A stretch of DNA of 44,423 nt from Novosphingobium sp. (lineage in GTDB: Bacteria > Pseudomonadota > Alphaproteobacteria > Sphingomonadales > Sphingomonadaceae), in contig JAUYQH010000112.1 in the NCBI GenBank assembly GCA_030697365.1, forward strand, positions 1-44,423. Direction: 5' to 3'. Under the pieces are notes generated by a model. That model was not told the origin of the DNA and did no database searches. It saw only the letters and a program-made list of their open reading frames with translations. The position numbers and the translations under genes were made by a program. This document shows positions 39,591-44,423 of this stretch, in pieces; position 1 is the first letter of the stretch, and every line of letters begins with the position of its first letter.

Positions 39591-40817
39591 ATGATCAAGG
39601 TGATGGACGGAATCCGCGTACTCGAAGTGGCGCAGTTCACTTTCGTCCCCGCGGCAGGCGCGATCCTCGCCGACTGGGGCGCCGACGTCATCAAGATCGA
39701 ACACCCGGTGCGCGGCGACACCCAGCGCGGCTTCCTCAACATGGGCGGGGTCACGCTCGACCCACTGCGGCACACCTTGTTCGAGCATCCCAACCGCGGC
39801 AAGCGCAGCGTCGGCATCGACACCTCGACCCCCGATGGCCAGGAGTTGCTCTACGAACTGGCGAAGACCTGCGACGTGTTCCTGACCAACTACCTTCCCC
39901 ACGTCCGCCAGAAGAACAAGTTCGACGTAGAACACATTCGCGCCGCCAACCCGGACATCGTCTATGCCCGTGGCAGCGCACTGGGCAACAAGGGGCCCGA
40001 GCGCGGCATCGGCGGGTTCGACGGAACCTGCTTCTGGGCGCGCAGTGGGATCGCCAACGCGATGACCCCGGAGGAACTCTCGGGCCCGCTCTCGCAAGGC
40101 ATCCCCGCGTTCGGCGATTCGATCGGCGGAATGTTCATCGCGGGCGGTATCTCCGCCGCGCTGCTCCACCGCGAACGCACCGGCGAGGCGCTCGAACTCG
40201 ACGTCTCGCTGCTCAGCGCGGCGGCCTGGGCATCGGGCGCGACCATCAGCCAGGTGATGGAAACCGGGGTGCTCACCCGCAACAGCATGCCGACTTCGGG
40301 GGGATCGGCGCGCAATCCGTTCATGGGCAATTTCCGCACTTCCGACGGCGGCACGATCAACTTGTGCATGGTCAGCCCAACCGGGCTGATCCGCGACACA
40401 TTCGAGAAGTTGGGCGTGCCCGAGGCGGGCGAAGACCCGCGGTTCGCGGACGTGCTCTCGCTGATCGAGAACGCGGGGGCCGCGAGCGACATCCTGGTCA
40501 AGGCATTCGCGGCCAAGCCGTTCGCCTACTGGCGCGAACACCTCAAGTTGCTCAAGGGCCAATGGGCGCCGGTCCAGAGCTTCGAGGATCTGCTGACCGA
40601 TGAGCAGGCGCTGGCCAACGACATGATCATCGAAGTCGATGGCGCCGATGGCGGCAAACCGCTGCGGCTGGTGCGCGGGCCGGTACAGTTCAACAACGAG
40701 CCGCTCGAAACCACCCGCTCACCGCAGGCCTCCGAGCATACCGAATTGGTGCTGATGGAACTGGGGCTCGACTGGGACCGGATCGAGGCGCTCAAAACGT
40801 CGGGTGCGATTGCCTGA
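39591..40817 (+). CDS. CaiB/BaiF family (class III) CoA-transferase
   Basis: Protein of 408 residues that moves CoA between carboxylates through a mixed-anhydride on an Asp. Signatures are GIRVLEVAQFTFVPAAGAILADWGADVIKIEHPVRGD at the N-terminus, RGKRSVGIDTSTPDGQELLYELAKTCDVFLTNYLP, and the catalytic Asp176 in PAFGDSIGGMF. It overlaps the acyl-CoA ligase gene downstream by 14 bases, so two ways of making a CoA ester are encoded side by side. The donor and acceptor are unknown. Confidence 0.94.
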   Translation: MIKVMDGIRVLEVAQFTFVPAAGAILADWGADVIKIEHPVRGDTQRGFLNMGGVTLDPLRHTLFEHPNRGKRSVGIDTSTPDGQELLYELAKTCDVFLTNYLPHVRQKNKFDVEHIRAANPDIVYARGSALGNKGPERGIGGFDGTCFWARSGIANAMTPEELSGPLSQGIPAFGDSIGGMFIAGGISAALLHRERTGEALELDVSLLSAAAWASGATISQVMETGVLTRNSMPTSGGSARNPFMGNFRTSDGGTINLCMVSPTGLIRDTFEKLGVPEAGEDPRFADVLSLIENAGAASDILVKAFAAKPFAYWREHLKLLKGQWAPVQSFEDLLTDEQALANDMIIEVDGADGGKPLRLVRGPVQFNNEPLETTRSPQASEHTELVLMELGLDWDRIEALKTSGAIA

Positions 40818-42267
40818 GGCACTCGCCGCGATGATCGTGCGGGCGCTCGCCCGCGATCCGGCGCGGCCGGCGATCGAGTACCAAGGTCGCTGGTTTACGT
40901 GGAGCGATCTGCGCGGCTGGGCATCAGTGCTCATTGCACGGCTGGCCCAGAGCGGCATCGCAGCCGATGCGCCCGTCGCGTTCGTCCCGCGCAATCGCCC
41001 GATCGCGATAGCTGCCTTTCTCGGCCTGCTCGCCGCAGGGCGTTCAGTGCGGATGATCTACGCGTTTCAGTCGCCGGAAGGCGTGTCGCGCGACATTGCG
41101 CGGCTCGGGGCGGCGGCGGTGGTTCTGCATGGCGAGGACTTCACCGAAACGGTCGAAGCCGCGATCCGCGAGGCCGGGATCGCCGCAGTGGTGCTGGAGG
41201 ATGACGCGATCCAGCTTGCGGTCGGTTCGCATTCCGGCGTCGGCTTCCGCCCTGCACCCGAGCCGGTGATCGAAATCCTCACCAGCGGCACAACCGGACC
41301 GCCCAAGCAGTTTCCGATTTCGCAGCGAATGATCGCCGAGCATCATGTCGGTTCAGCCGCATTCGACGACGAGGCCCAAGCCATAGCCCCGCCCGCGCTG
41401 CTCTATTTCCCGCTCGGCAACATCTCGGGGATCTACTCGACGATCCCGCCGCTGGTGCGCGGCCAGCGCGCCTGCCTGCTCGACCGGTTCAGCATCGACG
41501 GCTGGCGCAACTATGTCGTCGAACACCGCCCGGCGCACAGCGGGATCCCCCCGGCGAGCATGGGCGCGCTGCTGGAAGCGAACATCCCGCGCGAAGACCT
41601 CGCCTCGCTCAAGGCGATGGGCTTGGGCGCCGCCCCGCTCGATCCCGCGCTCCAGGCGACGTTCGAGGACCGTTACGGCATCCCGATCCTGCAATCCTAC
41701 GGCGCGACCGAGTTCGGCGGGCCGGTCTGCGCGTGGACGCCCGAACTCCATGCCCGCTGGGGCCGCGCCAAGCTCGGCAGCGTGGGGCGGGCGATGCCCG
41801 GCGCGAAGCTGCGCGTGGTCGATCCCGACGACGGCCGCGAGCTGCCCGCCGAGGCCGAGGGCTTGCTCGAAGTGGTCTCGCCGAGGATCGGCGCGGAGTG
41901 GATCCGCACCGCGGACATCGGCGCGATCGACCCCGACGGCTTCCTGTTCCTGCGCGGCCGTGCCGATGGCGCCATCGTCCGGGGCGGGTTCAAGCTGCTC
42001 CCCGAAACCATCGAGCGCGCGTTGCTGCTCCACCCCGCGGTCGCCGAGGCGGTGGTGGTTGCGGTACCGGATGCGCGGCTGGGCGAGGTGCCCGCCGCGG
42101 CGGTCCGACTCGCATGTGACTCGACCCCCGCCGAACTCGAAGCGCATCTGCGCCGCGAGCTGCCCGCAACCCACATTCCGGTTCACTGGCGGGTTTGCGA
42201 GAGCCTGCCGCGCAATCCCTCGCTGAAGCTCGATCGCGCGGCAATCCGCCAGCTTTTTAATGCCTGA
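40804..42267 (+). CDS. AMP-dependent acyl-CoA synthetase/ligase
   Basis: ANL-superfamily enzyme of 487 residues that activates a carboxylic acid with ATP and CoA. Core motifs are EILTSGTTGPPKQFPIS (A3, P-loop), QSYGATEFGGPV (A5), a reduced IRTADIGAIDPDGFLFLRGRADGAIVRGGFKLLPETIE (A7-A8) and SLPRNPSLKLDR with the catalytic Lys (A10). It is somewhat short compared with the usual 510-560 residues, mainly in the N-terminal domain. GTG 40804 start lies inside the CoA-transferase gene, indicating coupling. Acid specificity unknown. Confidence 0.92.
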   Translation: MRLPEALAAMIVRALARDPARPAIEYQGRWFTWSDLRGWASVLIARLAQSGIAADAPVAFVPRNRPIAIAAFLGLLAAGRSVRMIYAFQSPEGVSRDIARLGAAAVVLHGEDFTETVEAAIREAGIAAVVLEDDAIQLAVGSHSGVGFRPAPEPVIEILTSGTTGPPKQFPISQRMIAEHHVGSAAFDDEAQAIAPPALLYFPLGNISGIYSTIPPLVRGQRACLLDRFSIDGWRNYVVEHRPAHSGIPPASMGALLEANIPREDLASLKAMGLGAAPLDPALQATFEDRYGIPILQSYGATEFGGPVCAWTPELHARWGRAKLGSVGRAMPGAKLRVVDPDDGRELPAEAEGLLEVVSPRIGAEWIRTADIGAIDPDGFLFLRGRADGAIVRGGFKLLPETIERALLLHPAVAEAVVVAVPDARLGEVPAAAVRLACDSTPAELEAHLRRELPATHIPVHWRVCESLPRNPSLKLDRAAIRQLFNA

Positions 42268-42335
42268 TCAAATGCTGCGATGCACAAAAACTACAGGATA
42301 TAACTTTTTCTGTTGACACCTATTCTAGCTTAGCC

Positions 42336-42368
42336 AACAACGTTGTTCATTAATAAGAAGCAACGTTG
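42336..42368. promoter_or_regulatory. Two CAACGTTG palindromes upstream of the IclR-like gene
   Basis: CAACGTTG occurs at 42338-42345, inside the larger perfect palindrome AACAACGTTGTT, and again at 42361-42368. The centres are 23 bases apart, about two helical turns, as for paired dimer sites. The second copy touches the ribosome site of the regulator gene and the first lies just after a TTGACA box (42313-42318). This fits autoregulation by the encoded protein. Confidence 0.55.
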
Positions 42369-42379
42369 GAGAGGGTGTC

Positions 42380-43183
42380 ATGCGGTCGATCGAATCGAAC
42401 AAGGCTAAGATTGCCAATCGCGTCATCGAGGTTTTTGATTTCTTTGACGAAAACCACACCGAGGCGACCGTCATGGACATCGTCCGGCGCTATGGCCGGC
42501 CGCAGTCGAGCACTTCGGAACTGCTTTCCAGCCTGGTCAACCTGGGCCTGCTCTACAAGGATCCCCAGAGCCGCTCGTACTCGCCCACGCCGCGCGCCGC
42601 GCTGCTCGGATCGACCACCCAGCCCGAAATCGTCCGGAACGGTCAGCTGGTGACGATGATCGACCGGCTCGTCACCCAGACCGGGCTCGGCGTCGCCGTG
42701 TTCGGGATGGTCGGGCTCAACGCCCAGATCTTCAGCTGGCACGGGGGCACCTCGGCCATCGGCACCGGGCGTTCGCAAGGATTCGGCAGCGGCCTGCTCG
42801 AACGGATGAGCGACAGCGCGGCGGGCCAGCTTCTGCTCTCGACGATCGACCAGCCGCGCCGCGACGGCACGATCCGCCGGCTCAACGCCGAAGCCACCGA
42901 CGACCGCAAGTTCGCTTTCGGCGAGATGTCGGCCCGCATCGACGCGATCCGCGACGCCGGCCAGGCAACCGGTCCGCTCGGCTTCGGGACGATCTGCGAC
43001 ACATGCGCGGTCCTCCTCCCCGGCCAGCCCAAGAACCGCGCGATCGCGCTCGGCTTCGTCTATGAGCCTTCGGCGCGGATCGACGCGCAGGCGCTGGGCA
43101 ACCTGCTGGTCGACGTCGTTTCGCGCTGCGGCCTCCAGCCGGAGTTTTCGGCACCCGTGGTGGCGATCTCCAGCGCCGCCTGA
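42380..43183 (+). CDS. IclR-like transcriptional regulator
   Basis: Protein of 267 residues with an N-terminal winged helix: NRVIEVFDFFDENHTEATVMDIVRRYGRPQSSTSELLSSLVNLGLLYKDPQSRSYSPTPRAALLG. This is the IclR-type HTH with the S-T-S-E-L-L recognition helix. The rest is an alpha/beta effector domain with FGMVGLNAQIFSWHGG and GLLERMSDSAAGQLLLS, reminiscent of the GAF-like IclR ligand domain but divergent. ATG 42380 has GGAGAGGG upstream. It stands alone at the right end of the catabolic genes and probably senses an intermediate. Confidence 0.82.
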   Translation: MRSIESNKAKIANRVIEVFDFFDENHTEATVMDIVRRYGRPQSSTSELLSSLVNLGLLYKDPQSRSYSPTPRAALLGSTTQPEIVRNGQLVTMIDRLVTQTGLGVAVFGMVGLNAQIFSWHGGTSAIGTGRSQGFGSGLLERMSDSAAGQLLLSTIDQPRRDGTIRRLNAEATDDRKFAFGEMSARIDAIRDAGQATGPLGFGTICDTCAVLLPGQPKNRAIALGFVYEPSARIDAQALGNLLVDVVSRCGLQPEFSAPVVAISSAA

Positions 43184-43207
43184 ACGGCGCGAGGGGGATT
43201 CCGGCGG

Positions 43208-43642
43208 TCAGGATTTCGTTCCGGTACCGCCCGGCCCTGCCCGAGGAATGCGCGGGACGTATTCCGCCGGACCCAAGCGCATCACCATCAGCTTGTTGCC
43301 GTCGGGATCGCGGAAATAGGCGGCATAGAACGCCCCTGCGCCCTCGGGCCCACGCACCCCGGGCGGGCCTTCGCAGGTGCCGCCCAGCCCAAGCGCCTTG
43401 GCGTGAACAGCATCGACCGTCGCCCGGCTCGGCGCGGCGAAGCCCATCTGGATGCCGTTGCCTACGCTGGCCTCACCCACGAAGGGCAGGCCGATCAGGA
43501 ACATGCCCCCATCGGCGCCCTTGTAGGCGACCGCCTCGGGCCGTTCGAGCACGCGCTTCGCGCCGAGCAGCGCGGCGATGGCATCGTAGAACGCGGTGGC
43601 GCGGGCAAGATCGTGGGTGCCGAAACGGCCGACGGTCAGCAT
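43208..43642 (-). CDS. VOC-superfamily (glyoxalase/bleomycin-resistance-like) protein
   Basis: Protein of 144 residues made of paired beta-alpha-beta-beta-beta modules: MLTVGRFGTHDLARATAFYDAIAALLGAKRV and the C-terminal GAGAFYAAYFRDPDGNKLMVMRLG, the F-R-D-P-D-G-N-K signature of this superfamily. Metal ligands cannot be assigned with certainty. Possible roles are dioxygenase, isomerase or binding protein. It starts 4 bases after the sugar-isomerase-like gene stop, suggesting one transcript. Confidence 0.88.
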   Translation of the reverse strand: MLTVGRFGTHDLARATAFYDAIAALLGAKRVLERPEAVAYKGADGGMFLIGLPFVGEASVGNGIQMGFAAPSRATVDAVHAKALGLGGTCEGPPGVRGPEGAGAFYAAYFRDPDGNKLMVMRLGPAEYVPRIPRAGPGGTGTKS

Positions 43643-43646
43643 GGCG

Positions 43647-44297
43647 TTATTCTTTCGCTTCGAGCAATCGCCGCGCGGCCTCGACCGCGGGGCGCAGGCG
43701 GTCGACCGGTCCTTGGCCGGCCAGCGCGCGGTCGCGCATCGGCACTTCGAGGCCGATTGGAATGCCCGCGGGCAAGGCGGCGACAAAAGCGGCCAGCGGC
43801 AGCTCGCCCTCGCCCGGCACCAGGCGGCCGAACATCGCCTCGTTCGCATAGTCGCCAGCGCCCTCCCGCGGCACATCGCACAGCTGGGCATAGCCGATCA
43901 GTGCCGGGTCGAGCGCGGCAAGCTGGCTCACGGTCCCGCCCGAGCGGAAGAAGTGCATCGCATCGACCAGCAGCCGGAAGTTCGGCTGCGCGACTTTGGC
44001 GATAAGGTCCAGCGCATCGTCCAGCGTGGCGACCGACTGCATCGGCGCGAACTCGATCGTCGCCAGCATCCCGCGCGCTTGCGCCATCTCCGCCAGAGTC
44101 GCGAACTCGTCGAGCGCGCGCGCCGCATCGGGCTCCATGCTGACCGCACCGAGTCCGCGCGCGCCTAGCTCGGACATGATATCCATCTCGGCGCCGCGGT
44201 CGCGCATGGCCACGCCAGGGCGAACCGCAAAGCCCTCGCCGAGCGAGATCGACACGCCGCGCTCGCGCAGCGTGGCCAGCATGTTGCCCGTGAACAA
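43647..44297 (-). CDS. Sugar-phosphate isomerase/epimerase family protein, probably lacking its N-terminus
   Basis: The last 216 residues of a xylose-isomerase-like TIM barrel: RGVSISLGEGFAVRPG, GARGLGAVSMEPDAARALDEFATLAEMAQARGMLATIEFAPM, FRLLVDAMHFFRSGG, YAQLCDVPRE and GEGELPLAAFVAALP. The metal-binding Glu, Asp/His and Asp positions are present. Normal members have about 270-290 residues, so roughly 60 N-terminal residues, including the first barrel strands, are missing. Only TTG 44297 or a later ATG (44282) can start it, without a clear ribosome site, and the frame upstream does not resemble the family. It is probably a 5'-truncated gene. Confidence 0.72.
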   Translation of the reverse strand: MFTGNMLATLRERGVSISLGEGFAVRPGVAMRDRGAEMDIMSELGARGLGAVSMEPDAARALDEFATLAEMAQARGMLATIEFAPMQSVATLDDALDLIAKVAQPNFRLLVDAMHFFRSGGTVSQLAALDPALIGYAQLCDVPREGAGDYANEAMFGRLVPGEGELPLAAFVAALPAGIPIGLEVPMRDRALAGQGPVDRLRPAVEAARRLLEAKE

Positions 44298-44423
44298 CGC
44301 GATTTGAAGATTTTGCCGGTCGCAGCGTGATCGCTGGACCGGCCAGGATAATCGTCGCTGAAGTCGCGAAGCGCCGCTCAGAACGCGCAGAGGGCCCGCT
44401 TAGCGGGCCAGTGCGGGCTCCGG
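44298..44423. other. Right edge: non-homologous sequence before the truncated isomerase gene
   Basis: These 126 bases take the place of the missing isomerase 5' end. They contain a perfect seven-base hairpin GGCCCGC-TTA-GCGGGCC (44393-44409) and no recognised coding sequence. They may be the end of a mobile element or a rearrangement junction; the window stops before this can be judged. Confidence 0.35.

Noticed and set aside
38553..40562. Minus-strand open frame of 669 codons spanning the SDR and CoA-transferase region
   Set aside because: It crosses two genes on different strands in the wrong phase and the divergent promoter between them.
17877..43642. Steroid or bile-acid degradation cluster
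   Set aside because: No ketosteroid dehydrogenase, 9-alpha-hydroxylase, extradiol or ring-opening hydrolase is present; the paired dehydrogenases alone are not enough.

Overview
The window is GC-rich with densely packed genes. It reads as an alphaproteobacterium of the Sphingomonadales (Novosphingobium/Sphingomonas type). The main pointers are an acyl carrier protein/serine palmitoyltransferase pair (sphingolipid synthesis), a DivK-like regulator beside a DUF3572 gene, a DksA with a degenerate zinc finger, an SDHAF4/DUF1674 gene, and many acyl-CoA catabolic genes. This assignment is inferred from gene content, not from a database search.

The left part (1-17.5 kb) is core genome. groES and groEL run leftward behind a CIRCE operator, and the groEL frame is broken by an in-frame TAG 18 bases from the left edge. 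Next come a MATE efflux protein, an acp-spt-hydrolase operon, a three-helix membrane protein resembling Pycsar effectors, a DivK-like receiver, and a tightly overlapping five-gene run (DUF3572, HAD, RidA, glycerophosphodiesterase, FemAB-like). These are followed by a SEL1-repeat protein, dksA, a PilZ protein, a peptide-binding lipoprotein, a DUF4112 protein, a 52-aa SDHAF4-like gene, rsmB, msrA, a secreted methyltransferase-like protein, aguB, folK and tRNA-Lys(TTT).

After a 354-base stretch without a convincing gene, the right part (17.9-43.6 kb) is an acyl-CoA catabolic island. It holds five acyl-CoA dehydrogenases, four of them in two adjacent pairs and one next to a kinase-like partner. 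It also holds a dihydrodipicolinate-reductase-like dehydrogenase, TPP-dependent E1 alpha and beta subunits, a free-standing lipoyl domain, an MDR oxidoreductase, a secreted HSL-type esterase, a large secreted alpha/beta hydrolase with a PKD-like tail, a Gfo/Idh/MocA oxidoreductase, a CMD-family protein, DUF1330, an MFS carrier, a thiolase, an SDR, a CaiB/BaiF CoA-transferase and an acyl-CoA ligase. MarR-type and IclR-like regulators sit inside it. The set could import, activate and beta-oxidise a bulky or cyclic carboxylate, but no ring-opening enzyme identifies the substrate.

The least expected items are the nonsense codon in groEL, a Pycsar-effector-like protein without a cyclase, the E1 plus lone lipoyl domain without an E2 core, the separate kinase/dehydrogenase pair resembling LvaA/LvaC or ACAD10/11, a MarR gene whose best start is ATC, and a 30-aa peptide gene with its own promoter, palindromic operator and terminator. 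The rightmost gene appears to have lost its N-terminus.
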